This document shows positions 1-10,583 of a DNA stretch of 64,000 nucleotides, in pieces (position 1 is the stretch's first letter; every line of letters starts with the position of its first letter). The notes under the pieces are model-generated. The model was not told the origin of the DNA and made no database searches. It worked only from the letters and a program-made list of their open reading frames with translations. The stretch covers positions 1 through 64,000 of the forward strand of contig JAADVB010000072.1 of the NCBI GenBank assembly GCA_023334545.1, written 5' to 3'. A program made the translations under genes and the position numbers. This DNA is from Salisapilia sapeloensis. Lineage: Eukaryota; Oomycota; Peronosporomycetes; Peronosporales; Salisapiliaceae.

Positions 1-418
1 GCCTAAGGTTTCCGACGGTAGTGTGTCTCGGCACGTAGGTCATTTGTTTCTTAAGGAAAACCATTCCGTATTTTGAATTGCCATTCTTGTGCGTGTTTCG
101 AGGGCTACGGTCCAGAGTCTCTATTATCCCAGGTACGAGTAAGGGCAAAGTGTAGGTGTATGCTTGCGAAGACTGATACTGCGTCCACTATATCTGGCTG
201 AATAAGATAAAGGTGAATACATAGAGTACCAGGACTGTTGACGACGAGAAATGAAAATATCCAGGATAAGTTGCTATCTGTACGCCATGCCACGTTGAAA
301 CTTTCTACACGAGATGCTTGGGCGGTCTACTCGATCCATTGTAGGTGGCACCGCAAGAAAGAAGACATATTCAAGTACAAAGTATGGATTGAACTAGTAA
401 AATCACATTCGTGGGTCT
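1..418. other. Left edge, no gene recognised
   Basis: This is the 3' flank of the ABC transporter. Only short frames of 60-70 codons are open on either strand, with no recognisable motif. I see no repeat or RNA structure that I can support. Confidence 0.5.
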
Positions 419-3400
419 TTAACCAGACATTTGTCTTGCAATGAGCGCCTTGTATGCGCCATCCTGGATCTGCATCAACTCATCGTGCGTTCCTTGCTCC
501 ACAATCGCACCGTCCTTGGTCACGGCAATCAAGTCGGCATTCCGGATCGTCGACAGTCGGTGTGCCACGATGATCGTCGTTCGTCGCTTGAGCGCCAAGA
601 GGTTATCCAGAGACGCCTGGACGATCCGCTCGCTCTCATTATCCAACGCACTCGTCGCTTCATCCAGCAGCAGTACTTCAGGATCTCTCACGATCGCTCG
701 AGCAATGGCAATCCGCTGCTTTTGACCTCCAGACACTTGAGCGCCGTTATCCCCGACATCGGTGTCGTATCCATCCGGGAAGTTGCAGATAAAGTCATGT
801 GCATTTGACTTTTTGGCAGCGTCAATCACCTCTTCTCTCGTCACGTCCGGTTTGCCCAGTGCAATATTCTCTGCGATCGTCCCGGAGAAGAGTACAGGCT
901 CTTGACTGACGAGAGAAATGTGGTCTCGAAGCCACGGAACGTTCAGCTTCTTGATGTCAATGCCATCGTACGTGATCACCCCTGCATCCGGATCATAGAA
1001 TCGCTCGAGCATCCCAATCGCCGTACTCTTTCCGCTGCCACTAGCCCCCACGAGAGCTACTGTCTGTCCAGGTTGGATGTTGAGTGAGTAGTTCTTGTAG
1101 ACCTTAGCGTCTGGACGAGACGGATAGGTGAATTGGAGGTGTTGCATGCGGATGGCACCACGTACAGACTGTGGCTTCTGTCCGTGGCTGTCAGTAGCGT
1201 CGATCGCAGGCACTCGATCGATGATCTGGAAGACACGTGCCGCTGCTTCTCTCGCCTGATGCGTGTCAGATGCTGTTTCGATCGACACACTGATGGTGAT
1301 TCCGATCATCATGAGGATGATAACGACCACGAGGATGTCTTCAAACGTGTTGTATCCGTCCTCTACCCATCCACTGCCGACGTAGAACATGATGGACATT
1401 TGGAAGAACAGTACGCTCTCAGCAAACCCAAAGGCAGCACCCTTCATCAGTCCGTTTCGTGCCTTCTTCTTGTTGGACGTCGCTAGCCGATCAGCATACG
1501 CTTGACGGAGGGCATTACCCATGCCAAAGGACGTGACTGTCCGGATAGATCCGACAGCTTGGGAGAAGAGTGCGCCGGCAGTCGTGTCCTCCGACTTGGC
1601 TCCGTCCTTGTTGATCTCGTCGCCCATCACTTTCCCTTCGAGGTAGCTTCCAAGGAACATGAACGGCGAGATGGCGAGGCCCACGAGAGTTAGTCGCCAA
1701 CTGTAGGCGAAGCTGATAGCGTATCCGATGCCCATGGACGTTATGTTGACAAGTGCAAGGTTCAAGACACCAGTGGCAGCTGCATGCATCAGCGCCGAGT
1801 CGGACGAGAGTCTCGAGACAAGGATACCCGAAGCGTTCTCCGTCTGGTCGAACCAGCCAATGTCCTGTTGGAGCATGCTTTGGAAAGTAGTGCGTCGGAC
1901 GTGTACAGTTAGTTTATTCGCGACGACGCCAAAGCCGTACTCTTGTAGCGTGTTGGAGAGTGCGTAGAAGAGACCCAAGATGCCGAATCCGATGCCCCAT
2001 AGCCCAGCTTCGAGCTTCATATCAAATGCAGACCGGTACGTAAGGATTACGATGATGATCTTGACGAAGCAGAGTCCCCAGAGCGGGAAGATGGAGGCTT
2101 TCACAACACTCGCGATTAGACCGAGGGTCAAGTGTTTCCAGTAGGGAAGAGACATCTTGAAGACACGCATGAAGGATGCCTTTGATTCTGTCCCATCGCT
2201 CTGGACGTCTTCCTGATGTTTCGTGACGTCTGGAGACGAAGTGTAGACCTCATCCTCACGATTGGAGACTTGGGAAGTGACGCGATGCACCTTGCTAGAC
2301 GACGCTTGCGGCATGTCGTCGCTTTCATGACAATTATGCTCTTCACCACTGGTAGGAGAGGCATTGGAGAGCACGAGCTGACGGTAGTGGCCGTCTTTGA
2401 TCTGCATGAGCTCTTCGTGACTGCCTAGCTCGACGATCGATCCGTTGCTATGGACAGCGATCTTATCAGCGTCGCGAATGGTAGACAGGCGATGCGCAAC
2501 GATGATCGTCGTTCGCTTGGTCGTTTTCACAAGCTTATCCAAAGACTCTTGTACAATCCGTTCGCTCTCGGTATCCAGCGCACTCGTAGCTTCATCTAGC
2601 AGCAAAATCGGAGGGTTCTTGATGATCGCTCGAGCGATGGCAATACGTTGCTTCTGACCTCCTGAAAGCTGAGCACCTCGTTCGCCGACTTCCGTATCAA
2701 AGCCTTGTGGGAACGTCATGATAAAGTCGTAGGCATTCGACATCTTTGCTGCTTCTCGAACGTCTTCATCTGAAGCTTCGGGAGCTCCGTAGCGGATATT
2801 CTCCATGATCGTCGTGGCAAACAGCGATGGCTCTTGACCAACAAGGCCGACCTGCTTGCGTAACCACTTGACGTTCAGCTGTCGAATGTCCTGTCCATCT
2901 AGACAAACGGATCCGCTGGAGGGATCGTAGAAACGTTCGACAAGCGACACGACTGTGCTCTTACCACTTCCACTCGGCCCAACAAGCGCCACCGTCTCCC
3001 CTGCTTTAATCGATAAAGAGTACCCTTCACAGACATTCACATGTGGTCGAGAAGGATATGCGAATGTGATGTCGCTGATGTCGAGGTTGCCCTGTACCTT
3101 GTCCATCGTCAGTCCGTCGTCAGTGTTCGGATCAATCTTGGACTGGCGGTGGATCACTTGGAAGATGCTGTAGGCTGCCGTCCGAGCAGCATCGATCGCT
3201 TGGAGGTACGGCGCAGTCATACTAAGCGCCAACGCGCCTTCTGTGATGGAGAAAGCAACGATGAGCACTTTGCTTCCGTCGTAGCACCCACTGCCTTGGC
3301 AGTCGTTATCGTCAAGATAGTCTCCTGCGACTTTGACAGCTCCGTAGTAGAGTCCAATGCCGTAGGAGCAGAAGAATACGAAGAAGAGGACACCTGTGCC

Positions 3401-4249
3401 CCATCCAGTCGTCAACGCTTTCTTCACGCCAGCACGATAGGAACCTTCGAGGGCAGTGCTGTACTTGGTATCAAAGTGGTCGATGGCATTGAAAGCGTGG
3501 ATGGTGCGTGGATTGCCTAGAGACTCTTGGGCAATCGCACCGGCTTTGCCGTACGCGTCGATGCTGTCCTGAGAAGCTTTGCTGATGGCTTTATTGGCAA
3601 AATATCCGAGGATGAGGATTATAGGTGTGAAGGCGATGAGCACGAGCGTGAGTTCCCATCCTTTGATGAAGCCGAGGATGAATCCAGTGATCGTGAAGGT
3701 GGTGAAGCAGATCGCATGACCGACTTTGCTGCCCATGCCGTTCCCGAGCGTGACGGTGGCTTCGGACAGTCGTGCAACGAGTTCACCTGGTTCGTTCGTG
3801 TCAAACCACCCGATCTCTTGCTTTAGGATCGAGTCGATGTAAGCGCCTCGAATGCGTTTGGTCTGGCGAGACGATGTCATGGCCCAACACGAGACTTGGA
3901 GGAAGCCTGTGAAGACGATGATCACACCTAGGACAGCAAATTTGAGCGAGACGGTCCCAACGTCGCTCTGGAGATGGGATTTCGTTCGTGGATCGACTGG
4001 CTCAAACGTTTTGGTCATGTCTCCTAGGAAGAGGATCTGCAGCGGAATGGCTGCTCCGGTGACCATAGCTCCGATAGTCCCGACAGCCATCAACAGCATG
4101 TCTGTCTTGTCTGCAAAGGAAAATAGCTGGAGGAACGAGACGGCATTGGAATTCTTGGGTGCCTTAGCCTCTTCCTCTTTTGGCTTGTCAGGAGATCGAG
4201 GACTCTCGAGACCGACGTAGCTTGTGTCATGTCGATCTTGCGACTGCAT
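419..4249 (-). CDS. ABC transporter, subfamily B full-length exporter (P-glycoprotein/MDR type)
   Basis: This is a single-exon 1276-residue protein with the order TMD1-NBD1-TMD2-NBD2, the normal size and layout of a eukaryotic P-glycoprotein. NBD1 has Walker A GPSGSGKST near residue 423, signature LSGGQKQR, Walker B ILLLDEATSALD and an H-loop (IVAHRLST). NBD2 repeats these with GASGSGKST near 1065, VSGGQKQR and VLLLDEATSALD. Both halves carry the complete catalytic set, so both sites should hydrolyse ATP. Six membrane helices are expected before each NBD, and several hydrophobic stretches are visible. The family exports hydrophobic compounds, lipids or drugs across the plasma membrane; the substrate here cannot be read from sequence. 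The linker around residues 630-690 is Ser/Asp-rich and polar. The ATG lies shortly downstream of an initiator-like element. Confidence 0.96.
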   Translation of the reverse strand: MQSQDRHDTSYVGLESPRSPDKPKEEEAKAPKNSNAVSFLQLFSFADKTDMLLMAVGTIGAMVTGAAIPLQILFLGDMTKTFEPVDPRTKSHLQSDVGTVSLKFAVLGVIIVFTGFLQVSCWAMTSSRQTKRIRGAYIDSILKQEIGWFDTNEPGELVARLSEATVTLGNGMGSKVGHAICFTTFTITGFILGFIKGWELTLVLIAFTPIILILGYFANKAISKASQDSIDAYGKAGAIAQESLGNPRTIHAFNAIDHFDTKYSTALEGSYRAGVKKALTTGWGTGVLFFVFFCSYGIGLYYGAVKVAGDYLDDNDCQGSGCYDGSKVLIVAFSITEGALALSMTAPYLQAIDAARTAAYSIFQVIHRQSKIDPNTDDGLTMDKVQGNLDISDITFAYPSRPHVNVCEGYSLSIKAGETVALVGPSGSGKSTVVSLVERFYDPSSGSVCLDGQDIRQLNVKWLRKQVGLVGQEPSLFATTIMENIRYGAPEASDEDVREAAKMSNAYDFIMTFPQGFDTEVGERGAQLSGGQKQRIAIARAIIKNPPILLLDEATSALDTESERIVQESLDKLVKTTKRTTIIVAHRLSTIRDADKIAVHSNGSIVELGSHEELMQIKDGHYRQLVLSNASPTSGEEHNCHESDDMPQASSSKVHRVTSQVSNREDEVYTSSPDVTKHQEDVQSDGTESKASFMRVFKMSLPYWKHLTLGLIASVVKASIFPLWGLCFVKIIIVILTYRSAFDMKLEAGLWGIGFGILGLFYALSNTLQEYGFGVVANKLTVHVRRTTFQSMLQQDIGWFDQTENASGILVSRLSSDSALMHAAATGVLNLALVNITSMGIGYAISFAYSWRLTLVGLAISPFMFLGSYLEGKVMGDEINKDGAKSEDTTAGALFSQAVGSIRTVTSFGMGNALRQAYADRLATSNKKKARNGLMKGAAFGFAESVLFFQMSIMFYVGSGWVEDGYNTFEDILVVVIILMMIGITISVSIETASDTHQAREAAARVFQIIDRVPAIDATDSHGQKPQSVRGAIRMQHLQFTYPSRPDAKVYKNYSLNIQPGQTVALVGASGSGKSTAIGMLERFYDPDAGVITYDGIDIKKLNVPWLRDHISLVSQEPVLFSGTIAENIALGKPDVTREEVIDAAKKSNAHDFICNFPDGYDTDVGDNGAQVSGGQKQRIAIARAIVRDPEVLLLDEATSALDNESERIVQASLDNLLALKRRTTIIVAHRLSTIRNADLIAVTKDGAIVEQGTHDELMQIQDGAYKALIARQMSG

Positions 4250-4663
4250 TTGTTAGAAGAGGTAGTAGTTGCTAGGTGGAAAATGCAGGAATGAAAGAGA
4301 TAGATGAGGTTGTATTGACTAGTAGGTAGTCTCAACAAATCGTCATCAAGCGTATCCAGCTCATTGCAACTATTGATCTGATGGAGCAAACGTATCTCAT
4401 ACAAACTGTTATATAAAGACTAAACACATCATCATCTTCCAAGAATGAAGGTCGCTCCTTTATAGTTACTTCATGTATACTCAAGACATCGATGTAGCGT
4501 CTACCTCGTATGCTCTGGGTACGTTTCCGCCGTACTACGAGCCCATGAAACGGTTTGTATCTAGGACGGTACGTCAAACTCCAAGCTCTCAATCGTATGT
4601 AGAAGAGCAAAGATAAATATACTTGTAAATTGCACTAGAAACATATGTAGCTGATCGTATTTC
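4250..4663. other. Intergenic stretch between ABC transporter and M96-like gene
   Basis: This holds the 5' flank of the ABC gene (including the Inr-like element) and the 3' flank of nothing else on that side, since the next gene's stop is at 4664. Short open frames here have no family features. Confidence 0.5.
4280..4294 (-). promoter_or_regulatory. Probable oomycete initiator (Inr) of the ABC transporter gene
   Basis: On the minus strand this reads TCATTCCTGCATTTT, which is the oomycete Inr consensus TCATTYYNCAWTTT with one extra base between the two halves. It sits about 30 nt upstream of the ABC transporter ATG, a usual distance. Function is inferred from match and position only. Confidence 0.5.
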
Positions 4664-5920
4664 TTATTCGTACGGTACGCCCCATGCCGTAGTTTTGCCT
4701 GTCGTAAGGAGCTGTCGAATGTCGTCCATCTCTTGATCAAAAAAATCCAATGCCGCGTCTGTGATTTCCTTTGCGAATCCAGATTGGGCACCATTCTTCT
4801 CCTTTGAAGAGGCGCACATGACAGTCGCGATTTTCGTCTGATTGCCCATTGCCGTGTACATTGCCCATCCACAGTCATCCACACGCTGCTTGCTTCCATC
4901 TTTTACTGCACCGATCGAAATGCCAGACCATATATCCACGTGCACCGAGTCGGACAAGTGCATTCGTCTGAAAAGAAATGCAATCTGGCTGTATCGAAAT
5001 TGCTCCATCTGCTCCAAGTTGTATCTAGCGGCGAGCGTCCACTTCTGTGGCTCTGGCCAATTGTCCGGATGACGCAGTGGCTCGCCGACGATCGCTTGCT
5101 CCCGTTCACTCACGTACCACAATTTCTTCGTCACATTTTCGAAAGGAAGAGGTATGATTTCACTCATGCTAGCGTCGACAATCCATTGGGTCTGTCCGTC
5201 GTCACACAAGTGCTTGCGAGAGCGTCGAGTGAATCCACACTCAGATCCGTTGAGCAAGTACGGCGTCCCGGTGGGATCAAAGACAGTCGACAGTTTAGGA
5301 ATTATCTTCTCTGTTTGCTGCAACAGAGCGTTGTAGATCATGCTGTCATCAGAGTTTATACTAACGGCGTATGGCATCGAGACAGCGATAAAGTCGTAGT
5401 GTGTAGGAATATGAAAGCCATTCTCTAGTGCACGACATCGCATGATATTGGACTGGAGCTGGGTCTGTAATGCTACTGCCGACTGGAGATTTGCATTCGT
5501 GGTCTCGGCACGAAGTCTGTCGTTTAGCTCATCCTTTGCTCGTTGTTCCCAATGGCTTTTCGTCTTTATTTGACTGGCTTTCGACTGCTTCAGCTGTTCA
5601 AGCAGCGCTTCCAATTGAGGCGCTACCGTCCGAAGGTGCTTGAGCTCTTGCTGTCGACGATTACGGGACGGATTATTCGTTCGCTTCTTGCCGCATTTGA
5701 ATGACGTGTCCGTCTGCAAAGAACTTGTAGGATTCGTACTCGGAGCAATTGATGCTTCGTCCAGCCACGCCAGACTTTGGTCGATATCCACATCCAGGGA
5801 CGTAGGTGACAATCCTTTTGGTAACATATAGTCGGAGGAATCGTTTGGGAGGTCGATGGTCTCTAAAATGGACGAAAGTTCGTCTCCTTCCGAGCTATCG
5901 TGCATGTCTCTCTCGTCCAT
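4664..5920 (-). CDS. M96-like / atypical bZIP protein with START-like C-terminal part
   Basis: This is a single-exon 418-residue protein. An acidic N-terminus of about 75 residues is followed by a basic stretch (KKRTNNPSRNRRQQE) that runs into a leucine-rich coiled coil (LKHLRTVAPQLEALLEQL), which is the arrangement of oomycete M96 mating-associated and atypical bZIP-like proteins. The basic region does not carry the canonical bZIP N-x7-R spacing with paired alanines, so DNA binding is uncertain. The remaining 280 residues are mixed alpha/beta and resemble the START-like region of this family. A nuclear regulatory role is inferred. The assignment rests on remembered family appearance; no catalytic motif is present. 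Confidence 0.65.
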   Translation of the reverse strand: MDERDMHDSSEGDELSSILETIDLPNDSSDYMLPKGLSPTSLDVDIDQSLAWLDEASIAPSTNPTSSLQTDTSFKCGKKRTNNPSRNRRQQELKHLRTVAPQLEALLEQLKQSKASQIKTKSHWEQRAKDELNDRLRAETTNANLQSAVALQTQLQSNIMRCRALENGFHIPTHYDFIAVSMPYAVSINSDDSMIYNALLQQTEKIIPKLSTVFDPTGTPYLLNGSECGFTRRSRKHLCDDGQTQWIVDASMSEIIPLPFENVTKKLWYVSEREQAIVGEPLRHPDNWPEPQKWTLAARYNLEQMEQFRYSQIAFLFRRMHLSDSVHVDIWSGISIGAVKDGSKQRVDDCGWAMYTAMGNQTKIATVMCASSKEKNGAQSGFAKEITDAALDFFDQEMDDIRQLLTTGKTTAWGVPYE

Positions 5921-6343
5921 TTTAATCTGTCTTTGATTATGGGATGCGGGATATTAGTGGCTAGACAGAGTGATGGTCGCTTGTTCAGGCATGATTTGAC
6001 AGATTCTTTTGTGAGCCGTAGCTTGCTACTTTTATGGACCGATGATCCCACTTTGAAAGGCGCATCGTCTGTAGACAACGTCCGTCTCTACACGATTTTA
6101 TCTTGAACTTTGTATACTCTCTTGGGCAAGTGCATTTTAATGGCTTTTCGGAAAGAAATCACAACGACATGATGAAACCGATGTAGAGAGGGATGTCGAA
6201 GAGTGCTTTAGTGATAAAGTAGAAAGAAACGACTACGAGCAAAGTGTACGATAAAAGGACGTTTGCGTTATAAACTAGTACTGTACGAGCGGGAACTTCT
6301 TCCCGCATTTCCATATGTAACATCGACGGAAATAAAATAGCGC
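5921..6343. other. Intergenic stretch with one small hydrophobic frame
   Basis: This is the 5' flank of the M96-like gene and the 3' flank of the phosphatase. Its one feature of note is the short hydrophobic frame listed separately at 6159-6323. Confidence 0.4.
6159..6323 (-). CDS. Possible small membrane protein, unrecognised
   Basis: A 54-codon frame starts at the first ATG. A longer version begins at a GTG that overlaps the phosphatase stop. The encoded peptide has a polar N-terminus of about 20 residues and then a continuous hydrophobic stretch long enough for one or two membrane passes (LLSYTLLVVVSFYFI...). I do not recognise a family. It may be chance coding in the phosphatase 3' UTR, and transcript evidence would decide. 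Confidence 0.25.
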   Translation of the reverse strand: MLHMEMREEVPARTVLVYNANVLLSYTLLVVVSFYFITKALFDIPLYIGFIMSL

Positions 6344-7096
6344 TCACATGAGCATTGCTCGGTGCTCGGCCAACAAATCAGCCAGACGGAACAACTGGTG
6401 CAGGCGTGGCCGAACGTCTTCGTAGTCTTTGAGGTTATGTAGTACTTTCGTCAAACTCGTCAATGTTCGGTCATTCGCATCGTCATAGAAACTTGGCACC
6501 GGGACGCCATTGCTCGGCTGCAAGAGGAACGAGACGGGGTTGTTGTCCACGAAAATCACCCTCGACAAGTCGCGGCGCACAACGTGCAGATCCTTTAGAA
6601 ACATACCCTTCTTATGGACACACGACTCTCGGAAGAAGCGACCTTTAAAGAGTTGTTGCTTCGGGTCGAGCTGGTCCAAAATTGGACTCGCATACGCTTC
6701 TAAGCCAGCGGTAAATGCGTACAGGTCAAAGTGCTTCGACGCTTCTTCAAGGAACGCATCGAGTCCCGGACGTTTGTTCACGATCGCACGCTCACCGTCC
6801 TCCATGACAATTTCAAATGAATCATGGTAGTGCGTTACAGAATCTGGTCGAGCTTCCTGTTGACGGTATTCAACCTGATCATTGTAAAACTTGCTATGCA
6901 CAAGGCATTCATCGACGTCAAGTACGAGGGCGATGCGTGAATCTTCAGTCTGGTTATCTTCGAGTGGATCTTCAGGGGATTCAGGCGACACCACGGCACG
7001 CAGACGCTTCTTGGCGTTGCTGACGTCGTCGACGGAGAGTGTAGGTCTCGCGTCGAACGGGGTTTCGAATGGAAGTTGGGCTAGTGTGGCACTCAT
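6344..7096 (-). CDS. NLI-interacting factor / CTD-phosphatase-like HAD phosphatase
   Basis: The start is taken at the ATG at 7096, giving 250 residues; the frame is open further upstream but begins only with a TTG. The phosphatase motif I reads ALVLDVDECLVHS. Its DxDx core supplies the nucleophile and acid/base aspartates of the FCP/SCP (NIF) HAD class, with V and E at positions where many members have LDET or LDLD. Further family marks are the TAGLEAYA segment, a GRFFRESC-like segment and the VIFVDNNPVSF motif with its conserved aspartate and asparagine. The length suits the catalytic domain plus a short N-terminus with no membrane span, so it is not TIM50-like. The likely activity is Ser/Thr dephosphorylation, for example of the RNA polymerase II tail; the substrate is inferred. 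Confidence 0.88.
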   Translation of the reverse strand: MSATLAQLPFETPFDARPTLSVDDVSNAKKRLRAVVSPESPEDPLEDNQTEDSRIALVLDVDECLVHSKFYNDQVEYRQQEARPDSVTHYHDSFEIVMEDGERAIVNKRPGLDAFLEEASKHFDLYAFTAGLEAYASPILDQLDPKQQLFKGRFFRESCVHKKGMFLKDLHVVRRDLSRVIFVDNNPVSFLLQPSNGVPVPSFYDDANDRTLTSLTKVLHNLKDYEDVRPRLHQLFRLADLLAEHRAMLM

Positions 7097-9033
7097 AATG
7101 GTCGGAAGGTCGATGCTTCCACGAGTACGTGTTCGCGTTTTACAAAAGTTGGTGCGCTTGGGGAAGTGAGCGACTTGCGGGGAATTCAACAATGACGTCG
7201 TACGTGTGCTTGGGACGCGCAGCCTTTTAAGATCCTACCCTTTAAAACGCACCGATTGGCTAAAATTAAAAACAGATGGTGTTTTATCGATCATGTTCAA
7301 GCACCGATGGCGGAAGAGCTGTTGATAAGGTTGTCGATAGGCAGATCAGAAAGCTATTTACGTTGATGCATGCATCTTATTGTAGCCCTCGACGAAATGG
7401 AAGCTAAAGCCTTTGATAATTAAAAAGAAGAGCGTTGGATTCGCGGATCGACAGGGAGATGGGTGCATGTTTATTTCTATAGAAGTGAACGTTGGAGCCA
7501 GTATGCATCCGCCAATGAGCGCACAGCATTTTAAGCGATGCTGTCGCATGTCTTGGCATGGCTATTGAACGATGAAAAAAAGATGGCAAGGTAGACGGGA
7601 TGAGTGAGCCAAGCTACTGTATTACCACCGGGGCTGCAGAGGTGGGTCGGAGCTTTGAAATTTTTACACAAAGTGTTGAACGGCTGCATGGGTGATCATG
7701 CATGAGAATGCGAAATGGCTACGTTTATCTTTCTGAAATCAGTGACTTTTCAAGATCTTTCATGGAACATACGCCTTCTTATTTTGTATGGAAAGCATGT
7801 CGCGAAGGGCAACATGGCTGCAGCATAAATCTGCATCGCATGCGAATATGACTGATCAGCGCGATAAAAGTGCACTAAGACGAAACGGCGGCAGGAAACT
7901 AGGAAGGCATCGGGAAACAGCCAAGAGTGAGATGGGACCTAGGTGTATCTTGAAGCGGCGTATCATATATTCTCGGCCAACTTGCTACACGAATACATGG
8001 CTGCTATCCGTTTATATCCTTCGTGAATGCATCTTCAATGCCAGGTCGTATCGCTGCTTCAACTCGAATGTAAAGAATCGAAGCGGTCCTGTTTGACAAG
8101 AACAAAGACAGAACGCGGCTCTATCCTCTGTGGCTCCATCTCCACTAGCTTCAACCCACTTACTCCCGTGCGTGGTGCTCATTTTAATCTTATCCGTTAC
8201 TCTCTCTTACTGTTCGAACAGCCTGACGCAAGCGACCTCACCAAATCTCTCCATGGACTACATTCGCTAGATAGACTATGCGTTCGCTCCAACTAACAAC
8301 GACGCCAGTACCCACCAAATCAGTCTCCTCATTCTTTCTTCTTTAACTCTATCGAAAGGATTTGTAGTGTTTTTTTACCTTTCTTCCTGTTAGCGCATCG
8401 TCTTGACTATTGTGCAACAAAACCAGTCATAACTTGAGGGTGTCGTGCAAACGGGCCCCGTTACTGGCGACTTAGGCATCAAGGCGGCTATACCGCCCAC
8501 ATGCACATGTCGCGCTAGCAAATACGCCGCCTACCATACTTAAAAAAGGGTTGCACTATCCCCCAATACGTCATTTCTCGAACGTTTCGATGAAAATCTC
8601 CATTACGATGCGAAGAGGTATCTTGCATGTGGTATGGAGTGAGGAAGCGCATCAGCTTGAAAAGATATTTTTAGATCGACATTCGAACGAGCCGAGAAAT
8701 CGAACCTACGTTTCTTTTCTTCCAATCCTGAGCGGCGATCATTTTAACACAAGCTTCAGTCGAAACGTGCAGAGAAGAGCGTGAATCAAGTTGTACTTCA
8801 TCTACCTGTAGCTTCAACTTGTAGCTACTCGACTCTAGCTTCCTCAACCTATATTTCACAAAAGATTGGACATATGCATCCATTTGTACACTAGAGTTGT
8901 CAATCTTTATGATCTAAAGTCAGATTGGTAGATATTCTATTTGCCAACTTGGATTGGCTGAAATTTAGCCACCATTCAATAAATGCTGACAACAACTGGT
9001 CAAACAGGTTCACGAGTACTTGGTCACTAGAAA
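7097..9033. other. 1.9 kb intergenic region, no supported gene
   Basis: This separates the minus-strand phosphatase from the plus-strand NOLC1-like gene, so it should hold two divergent promoters. Frames of up to about 100 codons exist (for example from the ATG at 7788 on the plus strand and from 8883 on the minus strand), but their composition is irregular and I recognise no domain. No tRNA-like or repeat structure was seen. Confidence 0.5.
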
Positions 9034-10583
9034 ATGGGTAAATCCAAGACCACGAAGCAGGCCTCCAAGGCGGAAAAAGCCTCTGCTACTGCCAACAACA
9101 CCAATGCATCTTCTGTGCAAGTTGTACCGAGCGATATTCTCCCGTTGATCCACACACTCTTGACAACGGCTGGACTCCAGAAAACCGCTGACACGCTTAC
9201 GTCTGAAGCGAAGCTGGTACGTTTTTACGATTCCAAAATGAAACCGTGCAATATGCACGAGTCAATGCACTATCTACGCTATGTAAATCGAGCGCATCGT
9301 GTAAACAACGTCACTAATTCGACTACAAATAGACGGTGAAGGCACTAAACTACGATCATGACCTCGTTGCTATCTACAAGGAATACTTGAACAATCATCC
9401 GGTCCAAAAATCGGCACCTAAGAAGCAAGAAGAGGATAAAAGCAGTTCATCGTCGTCGGATTCGAGTGATGACGAGGAAGAGTCGAAGCCAAAGCTGGCA
9501 AAGGAGACGAAATCCCAGTCCAAAGGGGAAAGCTCGTCCTCGGACGATAGTTCCGATTCGTCGGATGAAGAATCTATCCCCAAGAAGCAGGTGAATGGAT
9601 CTAAAAAACAAATACCAGAAAAGAAGGAAGCAGACTCTTCGGATTCGTCCGATTCGTCCGATTCGTCGGATGATGAAGCAGAGCCAAAAAAGCAGAGCAA
9701 TGGCACGAAAAAACAGGAGAAAGAGCTGAACACTTCTAAGAGCGTAAAGCCTGCCTCGAAGGAAGCTAAAAAAGAGGAGTCAGACTCGTCCAGTTCGTCG
9801 GACTCTTCCGATGACGAGACACCAGCCAAGAAGACGACGACTAAGAATGAATCCAAAGAATCGTCTTCCAGTTCTTCTGAAAGTGAAGATGAAGAAGAAG
9901 AAGGACCAAAGACCAAAGCAAAAGATGCTAAAAAGCAGGAAGAATCAGACTCTTCCAGCTCTTCTGAAAGTGAAGATGAAGAAGAAGCATCAAAGGCAAA
10001 GGTGAAGAATAGCAAGAAAGAGGAGTCGGACTCTTCGAGTTCATCCGATTCTTCGGATGATGAAGAAGATGAAAAGAAGACTACTGCGTCGAAGAGGAAA
10101 CAAGAAAGCTCTTCTTCTTCCTCTTCTGAGTCTGAATCGGAAGATGAAGAACCAGCAAAGAAGAAGCAAAAGGTTGAATCCTCTTCCTCTGAGTCGGAAT
10201 CATCGTCGGAATCCGAGTCGGAAGATGAAGAAAAGTTGGCGAAGCGTTTGAAAAAGGAGGAAGCCAGGAGAAATGAAGCTGCAAAAGCGGCTCTCGAGTG
10301 GAAACCGAGCGAAGTGACGATCAAGCCATCTTCCCACAAGTCAGGTGGAACTCCGTTCAGGAGGGTCGATGGTGACTACTGGAGCACACAGATTGGTCAT
10401 GACTCGCTTCGGGATAACAGTTACGCTGGTACGTTTGGCGATGAAGGTGTGGGTCACAAAGCCAACTCGGTGTTGGCAACCGTACGTGGAAAGAACTTTA
10501 CCAAGGAGAAGAACAAGCGAAAGAAATCGACATACATGCACGGTGGCATTTCGATGGAATCGCGGAGTTACAAGTTTGACTAG
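9034..10583 (+). CDS. NOLC1/Nopp140 (SRP40)-like nucleolar phosphoprotein with LisH motif
   Basis: There are two exons, 9034-9216 and 9333-10583, in phase 0 with a GTACGT donor and AATAG acceptor; they encode 477 residues. Near the N-terminus, residues about 30-75 form a LisH motif that spans the intron. The centre is a run of about ten alternating blocks of acidic serine tracts (SSSSSSDSSDDEE type) and lysine-rich spacers, typical casein kinase 2 targets. The last 75 residues match the conserved SRP40 C-terminal domain (TPFRRVDGDYW near its start, STYMHGGISMESRSYKFD at the end). This is the Nopp140 layout. The family chaperones box C/D and H/ACA snoRNPs between nucleolus and Cajal bodies. 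Confidence 0.92.
9451..10240 (+). repeat. Serine/acidic repeat tract inside the NOLC1-like gene
   Basis: Imperfect tandem blocks of TCN/GAN codons encode Ser-Asp-Glu runs separated by Lys-rich spacers. One stretch near 9637-9670 is nearly a perfect 9-bp repeat (gattcgtcc). Such tracts are prone to length change by slippage. The long antisense frame over this region is a by-product of the codon bias. Confidence 0.8.

Noticed and set aside
7097-7192. 32-residue extension of the phosphatase upstream of its ATG
   Set aside because: The frame begins with TTG, has no further ATG, and the extension lacks family resemblance.
8211-8225. TTCGAA-like stretch as a possible tRNA T-arm
   Set aside because: No GGTTCRAxTCC motif and no cloverleaf pairing around it.
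9395-10339. 314-codon minus-strand frame over the NOLC1-like gene
   Set aside because: It is antisense to the Ser/Asp/Glu repeats; the serine and glutamate codons give an open reverse frame without stops. The plus frame has LisH and the SRP40 domain.
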